Positions 1 through 8,431 of a stretch of 64,000 bases of DNA are shown in pieces. How positions within the stretch are numbered: position 1 is the first letter of the stretch; each line of letters begins with the position of its first letter. Source of the DNA: Thermococcus sibiricus MM 739 (GTDB lineage: Archaea > Methanobacteriota_B > Thermococci > Thermococcales > Thermococcaceae); the NCBI RefSeq assembly GCF_000022545.1, contig NC_012883.1, positions 1,108,276-1,172,275 of the forward strand, read 5' to 3'. The notes under the pieces are model-generated. The model was not told the origin of the DNA, did not search any database, and saw nothing but the letters and a program-made list of their open reading frames with translations. The translations under genes were made by a program, and so were the position numbers.

Positions 1-821
1 AGGCTCTCGGGCTCCTGCTCCCAGGTGACGGCGAGCGGGGTGTAGGCTATCTTTTTGCCCGTTAAGATTATCCTGAATGACAGCTCCAAGTCCTCGGCAA
101 GGGCCTCTTCGTCCCATCCACCGAGCTCTTCGAGCAGTTCTTTCCTGATAACAAAGTTCGTCCCGGGAAGTATGGCAGTTTTGTAGAATTTGCTCTTTCC
201 GGCCTGGCCGGCCAGCTGGAAGTAAAGGTATTCCATGCATATGAATCTCGTGAGGATGTTCCTGTTCCAGTTCATAGTCTTGACTTTTCCGGTTACAGCT
301 GGCGTCTCGTCACTCAGCATCGCCACCAGATCCTTGAGCGCCCCGGGCTCGGGCCTGTTGTCGGCGTCGTATACCGCTATGACCTCACCCTTCGCCAGCT
401 TTAGGCCGTAGTTCAGGACGTAGCTCTTTCCACTACCCCCGCCCTCAACGCGGATCACTTTGATAAACGGATAGTCCTTAGAGACTTCCTCAGCTATCTT
501 CGCCGTGTCGTCGGTTGAACCATCGTCTAGAAGGAGAACTTCCAGTTTATCCTTTGGATAGTCAAGGTTTGCCATTGCCCTGAGGGTGTCCCTTATCACC
601 AGTCCCTCATTTCGGGCCGGGATGAGGATGGTGACGGAAGGAAGCTCCTCCGGAATCTCGGGCCTCTTGAATCGCGAGTTGTACCTGAGCCCAGCTATGG
701 TCAGGACTATGTAGTAAACGAAAATTGGGTATATCACCGCAGCCGAAAACAGCCAGATATAGCGGAGGACGGATAATATGATATCTACGGCACCGGTTAA
801 CGATTCCATGCTCCAGCCCAT
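1..821 (-). CDS. Glycosyltransferase family 2, membrane-anchored (partial)
   Basis: Processive-type family 2 glycosyltransferase that would transfer sugars from a nucleotide-sugar at the inner face of the membrane. It is read on the minus strand from ATG 821 and runs off the left edge, so the C-terminus is missing. A hydrophobic segment follows the first dozen residues; then come the PARNEG motif, a DDGSTDDT nucleotide-binding motif, YDADN (the DxD metal site) and EDLELSFR, as in cellulose/chitin/hyaluronan-synthase-like enzymes. A TATA-like TTATAAG at 841-847 lies about 23 bases upstream of the ATG, so the mRNA is probably leaderless. GC content is well above the rest of the window (50-65% in sampled lines against 30-45%). 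The acceptor and product are unknown. Confidence 0.85.
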   Translation of the reverse strand, partial: MGWSMESLTGAVDIILSVLRYIWLFSAAVIYPIFVYYIVLTIAGLRYNSRFKRPEIPEELPSVTILIPARNEGLVIRDTLRAMANLDYPKDKLEVLLLDDGSTDDTAKIAEEVSKDYPFIKVIRVEGGGSGKSYVLNYGLKLAKGEVIAVYDADNRPEPGALKDLVAMLSDETPAVTGKVKTMNWNRNILTRFICMEYLYFQLAGQAGKSKFYKTAILPGTNFVIRKELLEELGGWDEEALAEDLELSFRIILTGKKIAYTPLAVTWEQEPES

Positions 822-940
822 AATTATTACGTTTCGTTTCTTATAAGTCTATCCCCAACGAAGATGTCGTCTTAGAAAATGATGAGCTTGTAATTGAAGT
901 TTAGCCCAAAGGCTTTTATAACGCTCACCCAATAAAAACT

Positions 941-957
941 CGGGGGTAACACCCCCG
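941..957 (+). promoter_or_regulatory. 5'-terminal GC hairpin before Toprim-XerA
   Basis: CGGGGGT-AAC-ACCCCCG is a perfect 7-bp inverted repeat with a 3-base loop. A TATA-like stretch (CTTTTATAACG, about 912-922) puts the transcript start near 940-945, so the hairpin would sit at the extreme 5' end of the mRNA. It is directly followed by the Shine-Dalgarno GGAGGTG at 959-965. It could stabilise the message or limit ribosome access; that is inference. Confidence 0.55.
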
Positions 958-971
958 TGGAGGTGTTGGGA

Positions 972-1817
972 ATGACTATTGTAGATGTTAGGATTCTGGT
1001 AGAAGGAGCAAGTGATGTAGAAGTTGTAAGTAAAGCCCTTCAAGGCTTAGCTCTTGGTAGTGAGTACAACATAACGATCTCCGCAATAATTCCAACAACG
1101 AACTTAGAAATAGCTAAAAGCGCTGCAGCTGGGGCAGATCTGCTAATAATAGCCACCGACGCGGACAGAGTTGGCAGAGAGTTGGCAGAAAGAATGTTTA
1201 GGGAACTCGGGGAGTTAGTAGGTCAAGTGGAAAGAATGAAAATCCCAATGGGACATGACCTAGAGCATATAGATGTGGAGCTGGTTAGAAAAGAGCTTAA
1301 AAATACCCTAGTAAGGGCGGGACTAAAAAGTCTCCAAGTTCTTCCGGAGTATATGGCACTAAGAAATCAATTATTTGACTTGAAAGGAAAACATGAAATG
1401 TTAATGCAAGAAAATGAAGAGCTCAAGAAGAATTATCAAGAGCTTGAACAGAAATACGGAGAACTCTTAGAGGAATACAGCCAAGTGCTAGAAGAAAACA
1501 ATAGACTCAAAGAATCATTGAAGAAGAGGGCCAATGTATTCAAGTTAACAGATATCTGGAAAGAGTTATTTGGTGAAACTACACCTCCTGATGAAAGGTA
1601 TATTGCAGAAGCTGTGGAAAAGCTAAACCTTGGAGGGAAAATAATAGTTGGACAAGGCCATATATACTCTGAAGATGAGGATCTCATAGTTGAGCTTCTC
1701 AGAATCGTTCATTTAAGCCTAAGTATGGCCAAAACACAAAAGGAAGAACCTCAAGTAGAAGAAGAAAAAACCCCCGAAGAAATCGAAGAACCAGAGATAA
1801 GATTTGAAGACTTTTAA
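972..1817 (+). CDS. Archaeal Toprim-domain protein with coiled coil
   Basis: About 281 residues. The N-terminal Toprim fold (the metal-binding domain of DnaG primase, topoisomerases and OLD nucleases) shows the LVEGASD glutamate motif near residue 10 and the ATDADR DxD motif near residue 62. Residues about 120-180 form a Glu/Lys-rich heptad coiled coil, and the C-terminal tail is strongly acidic. ATG 972 is preferred over the GTG at 957 because GGAGGTG (959-965) lies at the right distance from it. The xerA gene follows after a short gap, so the two are probably co-transcribed. A nucleic-acid role is likely, but the reaction is unknown. Confidence 0.75.
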   Translation: MTIVDVRILVEGASDVEVVSKALQGLALGSEYNITISAIIPTTNLEIAKSAAAGADLLIIATDADRVGRELAERMFRELGELVGQVERMKIPMGHDLEHIDVELVRKELKNTLVRAGLKSLQVLPEYMALRNQLFDLKGKHEMLMQENEELKKNYQELEQKYGELLEEYSQVLEENNRLKESLKKRANVFKLTDIWKELFGETTPPDERYIAEAVEKLNLGGKIIVGQGHIYSEDEDLIVELLRIVHLSLSMAKTQKEEPQVEEEKTPEEIEEPEIRFEDF

Positions 1818-1845
1818 TCTTTTATAATTTATTTTCGTGATCCTT

Positions 1846-2682
1846 ATGAACGATGGAATAGAAGAGTTTAAAACCTATCTTGAACTCGAGGGGAAAAGCC
1901 CTCAAACAGTTAGAATGTACACCTACTACGTAGAGAGGTTTTTAAAAGATGTTGAAAATCCCAATTATCGTTCTGCACTTCGTTTTCTTGCCAAATTAAA
2001 GAAAGAAGGCTACTCCAATAAAAGTCTCAATCTCGTTGTTCAGGCTTTAAAATCATATTTCAGATTTGAAGGCCTTGATGAAGATGCTGAAAAGTTAAAA
2101 TCCCCCAAGGTCCCAAGAAGCTTGCCAAAAAGCCTCACAAGAGAAGACGTTAAAAGACTCCTCAACGCAGTCCCACCTACAAGAAAGAGAGATCGACTCA
2201 TTATATTGCTCCTTTATGGAACAGGCCTTAGAGTAAGTGAAGTATGCAACCTCAAGATAAAAGATATTGACTTCAATAGAGGTGTTCTAACTGTAGAAGG
2301 GGGTAAAGGAGCAAAAGATAGAATAGTACCACTTTCAGGATCTCTACTTAAAGAAATAGAGAAGTATCTAGAAACCAGAAAAGATGGGAGTGAATATCTG
2401 TTCGTGGAAATCAGGAGAGAGAAAAAAGATAAAATCTCTCCAAAGACGGTATGGTACCTATTAAAGAAATATGGGAACAAGGCCAATGTAAGTGTAACCC
2501 CTCACATGCTCCGCCACAGCTTTGCAACACACATGCTGGAGAGAGGGGTTGACATAAGGGTGATTCAAGAAATTCTTGGCCACTCAAGCCTTTCAACGAC
2601 CCAAATTTACACCAAAGTGACTGTTGAACACCTAAAGAAGGCTCAAGAGAAGGCCAAACTTATTGACGAGCTCATTGAATGA
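1846..2682 (+). CDS. xerA: Tyrosine recombinase XerA
   Basis: Site-specific tyrosine recombinase of the archaeal XerA type, which resolves chromosome dimers at a dif site without a second Xer protein. An N-terminal SAM-like DNA-binding domain (about residues 1-85) precedes the catalytic domain. Visible catalytic elements are the first Arg in GTGLRVSEV, a Lys in GKGAKD, HxxR in HMLRHSF, the His in LGHSS and the nucleophile Tyr in TQIYTKV. The length, about 278 residues, is normal for the family. ATG 1846 follows a GTGATCC ribosome-binding-like stretch; a GTG at 1837 is the alternative start. It is probably an operon with the Toprim gene upstream. No dif sequence was recognised nearby. Confidence 0.9.
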   Translation: MNDGIEEFKTYLELEGKSPQTVRMYTYYVERFLKDVENPNYRSALRFLAKLKKEGYSNKSLNLVVQALKSYFRFEGLDEDAEKLKSPKVPRSLPKSLTREDVKRLLNAVPPTRKRDRLIILLLYGTGLRVSEVCNLKIKDIDFNRGVLTVEGGKGAKDRIVPLSGSLLKEIEKYLETRKDGSEYLFVEIRREKKDKISPKTVWYLLKKYGNKANVSVTPHMLRHSFATHMLERGVDIRVIQEILGHSSLSTTQIYTKVTVEHLKKAQEKAKLIDELIE

Positions 2683-2762
2683 TACCATTTACTTCCTAGT
2701 TATAAGTTAAAAGTTAAACGTTATAACTGAGAAACTCTCCAAGTAAAAAAGAATGACAAGCA

Positions 2763-4148
2763 TTAATATGCACCTTTTCTCATGAGCAGACTCAAATAAC
2801 TTGCAAAGGCCCCTGCGGAGATTGTGTCTCCAAGACCTACTGTAGAGACAGGATTTTTAACAATCCTTGTAGGAGTTATGACTATCTTGTACTCCCTTGT
2901 TCTCATTTTACTCAGCGCTTCCTCTAGTCTAAGCTTCACGTATTCCCCTTTCTCATTAAACGGAATATTAAGACCAACTTTGACATCTTCTGGCCGTTTA
3001 ATATCTCCTAAAAGTGCCCTAGTGGCCGCCAGTGTTGTGCCAACTTCAAGCGATTTTAACAGATCCCCTTCGCTCAATGGATTATCGCGGTGAGTAATAT
3101 ACATAAGATAATAGATGGTGTGGATCTGGAGAACTTCTAGATTAAGCTCATCAAGAAGAATCTTCGCTCCTAAAATTGTATCCTCAATTCTATTGTAGGT
3201 GAAAATCCGGTCGCTTAAGTCTCTATAACCCAAAACACTTAATATATGAGCAATCTCAGCTTCATCCATACCTACACTATCCGCAAGAGGAAAGATGTTG
3301 AAGATTACTTTTTTTCTTAGGTCTCTATCTTGGATCGAGGCAAACTCCACATGAATCTTAACATCTTTTTTCTTTTTGAGAAGTTTAATATCTTCTTTGG
3401 CCTTTCTTAAATAATAGTTCGCATTTTTTCCATCTGTATAATGGTTTCTTATTCCCTGATATCCAGAGAGGATTGCTCCATCAACCATTTCTCCTATCTC
3501 AGGAAGATATGGCTTAAAGTTAGAAGAAGTTTCTACCCTCGCAAACTCCTCAGATCTACATGCAACAATGAATCTCCCAGAATAGGGAACTTCAATCACT
3601 TCATTGCCAAGGTTAAATCTCATACCTGCTCTGAATTCAAAAATTCTGTTAATCTTCACTGGATCGTCTTCTTTATATGCCTCTAAAGGTTTTTTTAGGA
3701 TCAATTTTCCATTTTCGACAACAGGATATAAAAGATTGTCCCTTCTAACAAACATTTCAGCCTGTTTTTTCCCTAAAAGAGGAGAATAAGCTATAACTTT
3801 CTTGAAATCAAGATTAGCAAGAAGATTTGCTATGATACCCACCTGCCCCCCAATTCTCTCTACACCATGCTCAAAACGAGAATTAAACCATTTATCTACT
3901 TCATAACTCATCAAAGGGACAGATTGTGGTTTCCCGGTTTTGAGAGCATGAATTAATCTAGCAACAAAATCCAGTGGTTCGTTTATCTCCCTTGGATACT
4001 CTTGCATCCTCTTTTTAACGTTCTCTGCTCCAAATTCCTTTATGAGAGTCTGGATATGCTTTTCGTTTAAGTATATTATAGCATCAACGTTTGTATTATA
4101 TGCCAAGTACATGCTCATGTTTTGGAAGTCTCTGAGAAACTCTATCAT
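2763..4148 (-). CDS. pfkC: ADP-dependent phosphofructokinase
   Basis: Converts fructose 6-phosphate to fructose 1,6-bisphosphate with ADP as phosphoryl donor, in the modified Embden-Meyerhof pathway of Thermococcales. About 461 residues, the usual size. It is closer to remembered Pyrococcus ADP-PFK than to ADP-glucokinase: it has EYPREINEPLDFVARL near the N-terminus, GAILSGYQGIR, HVEFASIQDR and the C-terminal NPVSTVGLGDTIS with the catalytic Asp. ATG 4148 is chosen over GTG 4157 because of a GGTGAT ribosome binding site just upstream. A TATA-like stretch lies near 4193-4202, and a TrmBL1/Tgr-type site overlaps the 5' end. It stands alone as a transcription unit. Confidence 0.93.
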   Translation of the reverse strand: MIEFLRDFQNMSMYLAYNTNVDAIIYLNEKHIQTLIKEFGAENVKKRMQEYPREINEPLDFVARLIHALKTGKPQSVPLMSYEVDKWFNSRFEHGVERIGGQVGIIANLLANLDFKKVIAYSPLLGKKQAEMFVRRDNLLYPVVENGKLILKKPLEAYKEDDPVKINRIFEFRAGMRFNLGNEVIEVPYSGRFIVACRSEEFARVETSSNFKPYLPEIGEMVDGAILSGYQGIRNHYTDGKNANYYLRKAKEDIKLLKKKKDVKIHVEFASIQDRDLRKKVIFNIFPLADSVGMDEAEIAHILSVLGYRDLSDRIFTYNRIEDTILGAKILLDELNLEVLQIHTIYYLMYITHRDNPLSEGDLLKSLEVGTTLAATRALLGDIKRPEDVKVGLNIPFNEKGEYVKLRLEEALSKMRTREYKIVITPTRIVKNPVSTVGLGDTISAGAFASYLSLLMRKGAY

Positions 4149-4151
4149 ACT

Positions 4152-4168
4152 TATCACCTTTGGTGAGT
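4152..4168. promoter_or_regulatory. Possible Thermococcales glycolytic motif (TrmBL1/Tgr site)
   Basis: TATCAC-CTTTG-GTGAGT matches 10 of 12 fixed positions of the known TATCAC-N5-GTGATA element. It lies downstream of the presumed TATA box of the phosphofructokinase gene, the position at which this regulator represses glycolytic genes. It overlaps the ribosome binding site, which itself supplies GGTGAT, so part of the match could be coincidental. Confidence 0.45.
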
Positions 4169-4280
4169 ACTAAGGATGGCGTAGATGAAATGTCTTAAAA
4201 ATGTTTTCATTAAAAAGAGAAGAGAGTGACCTCCTCCCCTCCCTTACGAACGGATCCTTCTTAGCGACTGGGTAAAAATC

Positions 4281-4994
4281 TCAATATTCAACAAAGAGTC
4301 TTCCAAGCCATGGAATCTTTTCTCCAACATCTAACTCTCTTAAAGCAAGCCAAAGAGAAGCTTGGTTGCTTGTGACAACTGGAATCCCAAAGTCATCTTC
4401 AAGAAGCTCAATAATCTCAAATGTTCTGAAGTTTGTGCAGCTTATAAAAACAGCATCTGCCTCATCTGTGAATAGTGCCTTTATCATTCTGTAGGCCTCA
4501 TAGGGTTCAAGTCTCCCTATCTTTGTATTGTCTACAATACCAAGGCCCCTAATGTCAATTACTTCCAATTCATTTGCCTCTAAAAATTCTCTTTCTCTTT
4601 GATTTATTTCATCTGTGTAAGGAGTGACTACAAGGATTTTTTGGGCGTCTAAAATTTTTAACGCCTCAAGAATTGCTGTACTCGTTGTTATTACTGGGAG
4701 CTTTACTTCGTCTTCTATCCTCATGGATAGCTCCTTATCAAATTCCCCTCCCCCTATAAAAGAACCACTGGTACATCCATAGAGGATTAAATCTACATCA
4801 GCATCTTTTAAAAGCTTCGCACTATCAATTGCAAGACTACTCATTGCCAATAACTCCTCTTCAGTGACATTTCTTAGTGGCATTCTCGCAGTGTATAATG
4901 AGACGCCCTCTGGCAAAGCAGAGTGCAGTTCCATTTCCATCGTTGTGTTCGATGACGGTACTATCAAACCTATTCTCCCTCTCCACCCGTACAT
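4281..4994 (-). CDS. Maleate isomerase / Asp-Glu racemase family protein
   Basis: About 237 residues with the fold of maleate cis-trans isomerase, aspartate/glutamate racemase and arylmalonate decarboxylase. Two cysteines occupy the expected catalytic places: YGCTSGSF (residue about 73) and SCTNFRT (about 193). The N-terminal RIGLIVPSSNTTME is typical of the maleate isomerase branch, where the Asn binds the carboxylate. The substrate cannot be decided from sequence. The gene is alone and diverges from the MEMO gene. Confidence 0.75.
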   Translation of the reverse strand: MYGWRGRIGLIVPSSNTTMEMELHSALPEGVSLYTARMPLRNVTEEELLAMSSLAIDSAKLLKDADVDLILYGCTSGSFIGGGEFDKELSMRIEDEVKLPVITTSTAILEALKILDAQKILVVTPYTDEINQREREFLEANELEVIDIRGLGIVDNTKIGRLEPYEAYRMIKALFTDEADAVFISCTNFRTFEIIELLEDDFGIPVVTSNQASLWLALRELDVGEKIPWLGRLFVEY

Positions 4995-5090
4995 GCTTTC
5001 ACCTACAAATTGATATGAGGGGGAGTATATTAAGCTTTTCTAACCAAATCCTAATAAATATCAAACTCGCTATCAATTCTGGTGAGCAAT

Positions 5091-5969
5091 ATGCTTAGAT
5101 ATCCCACAGTCGCTGGTAGTTTTTATCCTACTGGAGAAGAATTAAAAATGATGTTGAAAGAGTTTTTCAGGGACCTTGGAGAGCTTGGAGAGGAGAGAAA
5201 AATTACTGCTGGAGTTGCACCTCATGCGGGATACGTGTTCTCTGGATTTACTGCTTCGAGAACGTATAAAGCTATTTACGAGGATGGTTTACCAGAAACT
5301 TTTGTTGTGATAGGGCCCAATCATACTGGCCTGGGTTCACCAGTGGCTATTTATCCAGAAGGAAAGTGGATAACTCCAATGGGAGGAATTAAAGTTGATG
5401 AAGACCTCGCCAAAGCCATAGCAAGACATTCAGGAATAGCAGATTTAGACGAGCTTGCCCACAAATATGAACATTCCATAGAAGTGCAGATACCTTTTAT
5501 TCAATACATCTCCCAAAAAGCTGAAGAAGAGGTAAGGATTGTCCCCATAACCCTTGGTCTCCAAGACGAAGAAGTGGCTGAGGATTTGGGAAAAGCAATT
5601 TTCGAAGCAAGTCAAGAGCTTGGAAGAGACATCGTTGTTATAGCAAGCACGGACATGATGCACTACGGCTACGCTTATGGCTATGTACCTTTTAGAGCAA
5701 GGGGAGATGATTTGCTTGGAAGAATAAAGGAGTGGGACTTCAGGATAATTCAGAAAATCCTTGAATTTGACCATAAAGGAATGTTTGATGAAATTAGGAA
5801 GATGAACCATACGATGTGCGGCCCTGGAGGAGTGGCTACTGCGATAGTGTTTTCAAGGCTTGCTGGAGCTGTTGAAACGGAGGTTTTGCATTATACCACA
5901 AGCTTTGAGGTAAGCAGAAGTACGGATGCAATAGTTGGCTACGTTAGCATCGTAATGAGAAAAGCATGA
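5091..5969 (+). CDS. MEMO1 family protein (AmmeMemoRadiSam protein B)
   Basis: About 292 residues of the MEMO family, a dioxygenase-like fold common in archaea and related to human MEMO1. Typical elements are the [11 protein letters not shown] start, [31 protein letters not shown] and STDMMHYG; the conserved His residues and a Cys in TMCGPGG correspond to the family metal or substrate pocket. ATG 5091 follows GGTGAG, so the GTG at 5082 is rejected. The biochemical role in archaea is not established. A decayed gene follows 16 bases downstream. Confidence 0.85.
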   Translation: MLRYPTVAGSFYPTGEELKMMLKEFFRDLGELGEERKITAGVAPHAGYVFSGFTASRTYKAIYEDGLPETFVVIGPNHTGLGSPVAIYPEGKWITPMGGIKVDEDLAKAIARHSGIADLDELAHKYEHSIEVQIPFIQYISQKAEEEVRIVPITLGLQDEEVAEDLGKAIFEASQELGRDIVVIASTDMMHYGYAYGYVPFRARGDDLLGRIKEWDFRIIQKILEFDHKGMFDEIRKMNHTMCGPGGVATAIVFSRLAGAVETEVLHYTTSFEVSRSTDAIVGYVSIVMRKA

Positions 5970-5985
5970 AATTGGAGGGAGGAGA

Positions 5986-6412
5986 ATGGCACAAGTAACA
6001 CAAAAGCTGATTCAATGCACAGGTGTGTCTCTCCTCATTTTAGCTGCACTATACCTTGGTGAGCTTTTATTTAACCTAGAAAACCCTCATTTTAACTATG
6101 CTGACGTAATAGAGCTCATTGTAAAGTCTGCTATGTTCTTTTTCCTGCTGGGAGGAGATTAATAGCATTTTCGGTGTTTTACCCTGAAGTCGAGAAAACA
6201 ACAAAAGTCCTAGTGTAACAGCCCTCTTAACATTAACAGCTCTACTGGGATATGCAATTGGTGTTGAAAGCTTCAAAAGATGTCTTTCTTCGTGCAGCAC
6301 ATTTGAGATGCACTGGATTGTGAACGTGGTGGGCGTCATAATCTTTGCGCTTTCCATTGCTGACATAATCTCTGTGCTGATGCAGTTTCTAAAATTTGCA
6401 AAAGTTTCATAG
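5986..6412 (+). pseudogene. Decayed small membrane protein gene (two frameshifts)
   Basis: A good ribosome binding site (GGAGGGAGGAG) precedes ATG 5986, but the first frame stops at 6160-6162 after 58 codons. The sense then continues in another frame (LIAFSVFYPEVEKTTKVLV, stopping near 6215) and again in a third frame (TALLTLTALLGYAIGVES onward) to TAG 6410-6412. Joined, the pieces give a membrane protein of roughly 140 residues with several hydrophobic segments. The family was not recognised. Two small indels explain it; sequencing error is possible, but two in one short gene favours real decay. Confidence 0.65.
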
Positions 6413-6456
6413 CTCAAGACCAAAAGAAAAATAAATTCGGAAGTATACTTTAGATC

Positions 6457-6834
6457 ATGAAGATTGAAGATGCAGTAGAGAAAATACTCTCCCTTGACAG
6501 AGAGAGAAAAGTCAAGTTCATAATCCTTTACGGCTCTCATGCAAGAGGAAAAGCTCGAAAAGACAGCGACATTGATTTATGCATCTATTACGACGGCACA
6601 AAAAGGGAAGCTTTCCAGTTTAGAATGAAAGTCCTTGGAGAACTCCCAGACAACTATGATATCCAGATTTTCGATTTGCTACCTGTTTTTATTAGAAAAG
6701 AGTGCTTGAAAGGAGTTATTCTATTCTGCAAGGACTGGGAGTTCTTGTACGATGTTGCATACAAGACCATAGAAGAGTTTGAAGACTTTAAGAGGTATTA
6801 TTACGATTACCTTGGATTGGAGGCGATAGAATGA
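6457..6834 (+). CDS. mntA: MNT-type nucleotidyltransferase (MntA antitoxin)
   Basis: A 125-residue minimal nucleotidyltransferase. The motif GSHARGKARKDSDIDL (about residues 28-43) has the GS and paired-Asp pattern of polymerase-beta-like transferases. In characterised HEPN/MNT type VII modules, this enzyme adds AMP to a Tyr of the HEPN partner and silences it. The stop codon overlaps the start of the HEPN gene by 4 bases, so the two are translationally coupled. The chain continues directly into mevalonate kinase. Confidence 0.85.
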   Translation: MKIEDAVEKILSLDRERKVKFIILYGSHARGKARKDSDIDLCIYYDGTKREAFQFRMKVLGELPDNYDIQIFDLLPVFIRKECLKGVILFCKDWEFLYDVAYKTIEEFEDFKRYYYDYLGLEAIE

Positions 6835-7253
6835 GGACCGAGATAATTAGATCAAAAATTGAAGAAATTCTGGAAAGTCTAAAACTCATCGAAAAGCATC
6901 TCCCAGATGATGTGGAAGATTTCAAAAAACTAGGACTGATTAAGGATGGAATATACAAAAGAACAGAATTCGCTCTTCAAAACGTGCTCGATATATGTGC
7001 CATCATAAACACAGACCTAAAGCTAAGTTTGCCCGAAACTGAAGATGACATCTTGGAAACTCTCAGCAGAGCTAGAATAATCTCAGAAGAATTAAAAAAT
7101 AAACTCAAACTCATGAAAGGTTTTAGGAATATCCTTGTTCACAGATATGGTCGGATCAATGATGACCTAGCTTTTAGCGTACTTCGTGAAAACCTTAAAG
7201 ATATCTACACTTTCATTGAAGCTATCGAAAAATTCTTGGAGGGACAAAAATGA
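6831..7253 (+). CDS. hepT: HEPN-domain protein, DUF86 (HepT toxin)
   Basis: A 140-residue, all-helical HEPN protein with the signature RNILVHRY (Rx4HxY) near residue 122. In HepT this is the RNase active site, and the Tyr is the residue AMPylated by MntA; all three key residues are present, so the protein looks functional. Its 3' end overlaps the mevalonate kinase start (ATGA). Function is inferred from family knowledge and pairing; a housekeeping role for this pair in Thermococcales cannot be excluded. Confidence 0.82.
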   Translation: MRTEIIRSKIEEILESLKLIEKHLPDDVEDFKKLGLIKDGIYKRTEFALQNVLDICAIINTDLKLSLPETEDDILETLSRARIISEELKNKLKLMKGFRNILVHRYGRINDDLAFSVLRENLKDIYTFIEAIEKFLEGQK

Positions 7254-8251
7254 GGGTTCTTGCTTCAGCACCGGCTAAAATCATTCTCTTTGGAGAACAC
7301 AGTGTTGTTTATGGAAAACCAGCAATAGCTGCCGCAATAGACTTGAGAACTTATGTAAAAGCGGAGTTTAATGAAAATGGGAGAATTAGAATAGAAGCAA
7401 AGGATATAAGGACTCCTGGCCTAACAGTTTCTTTCTCAGAAGATCAAATCTATTTTGAAACCGATTATGGAAAGGCCGCAGAGGTTTTGAGCTATGTAAG
7501 AGAGGCTATAAACCTAGTTATGGAAGAAGCAGAAAAGCAAAAAGGAGTAACAGTTTCAATAACTTCTCAAATTCCTGTTGGCGCTGGCCTTGGAAGTTCA
7601 GCCGCTGTTGCGGTAGCGACGATAGGAGCTGTATCAAGGCTTTTTGGTTTAGAACTTACGCCTGAAGAAGTGGCAAAGCTTGGCCATAAGGTTGAACTCC
7701 TCGTGCAAGGTGCGTCGAGTGGAATTGACCCAACGGTTTCCGCTATTGGTGGTTTTCTTTACTACCAAAAAGGCTCTTTTGAGAGCTTACCCGTGGTTGA
7801 ATTGCCAATAGTGGTTGGCTACACAGGCTCAAGCGGCTCCACAAAAGAACTGGTTGCAAAAGTCAGGAAAAACTATGAGGAGATGCCTGAGATAATTGAT
7901 CCAATACTCAATTCGATGGGCAGGCTCGTGGAAAAGGCCAGAGAGGTAATTCTTGCAGAATACGATAAGGAAATCAAGTTTAAACGCCTCGGGACGTTAA
8001 TGAACATAAATCATGGCCTCCTTGATGCCCTTGGTGTCTCAACAAAAAGCCTGAGTGATTTAGTGTACGCTTCAAGGGAAGCTGGAGCTTTGGGGGCCAA
8101 GATAACCGGTGCTGGTGGAGGAGGGTGCATGTACGCTTTAGCTCCAGAAAAACAAAGTGAAGTTGCAACAGCAATAAAGATTGCCGGAGGAATGCCAATA
8201 GTAACAAAGATAAGCAGAGAAGGGCTCAGAATTGAAGATATCGTGCAATAA
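7250..8251 (+). CDS. mvk: Mevalonate kinase
   Basis: GHMP kinase that phosphorylates mevalonate at the 5-position for archaeal lipid isoprenoids. 333 residues, normal for archaeal enzymes. Motifs in order: [20 protein letters not shown] at the N-terminus, the GHMP ATP-binding loop [14 protein letters not shown] (about residues 105-118), the catalytic-Asp region GASSGIDPT, and [14 protein letters not shown] near the C-terminus. It overlaps the upstream hepT stop codon by 4 bases. In related genomes isopentenyl phosphate kinase normally follows directly; here two exported-protein genes intervene. Confidence 0.95.
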   Translation: MRVLASAPAKIILFGEHSVVYGKPAIAAAIDLRTYVKAEFNENGRIRIEAKDIRTPGLTVSFSEDQIYFETDYGKAAEVLSYVREAINLVMEEAEKQKGVTVSITSQIPVGAGLGSSAAVAVATIGAVSRLFGLELTPEEVAKLGHKVELLVQGASSGIDPTVSAIGGFLYYQKGSFESLPVVELPIVVGYTGSSGSTKELVAKVRKNYEEMPEIIDPILNSMGRLVEKAREVILAEYDKEIKFKRLGTLMNINHGLLDALGVSTKSLSDLVYASREAGALGAKITGAGGGGCMYALAPEKQSEVATAIKIAGGMPIVTKISREGLRIEDIVQ

Positions 8252-8431
8252 TGTTCGTTTTTGTTCGCTCTTTCACTCTTGCTTCTTTTTATTAATGGAG
8301 TCATTAAAAATGCAGTTGGAAAGTAATTATTTACTAAAAAAAAAGCGTAACAAATTAAAACTAATAAAAGGAAAATTTATAAGTTTTGAAGTCAAAGGTA
8401 TTATTGCAATATTTGATGGGAGGTGCAAACA

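Noticed and set aside
875-930. C/D box small RNA suggested by ATGATGA near 880
   Set aside because: No matching D box or internal C'/D' pair at the right spacing.
1837-2700. dif site beside xerA
   Set aside because: No 28-bp dif-like palindromic sequence was recognised; only a genome-scale search could settle it.
2763-4148. ADP-dependent glucokinase as the product
   Set aside because: Sequence blocks follow the phosphofructokinase branch much more closely than the glucokinase branch.
4225-4262. GC-rich intergenic sequence resembling an IS200/IS605-type end
   Set aside because: Only a vague resemblance; no transposase or TnpB, no clear hairpin or target site in the window.
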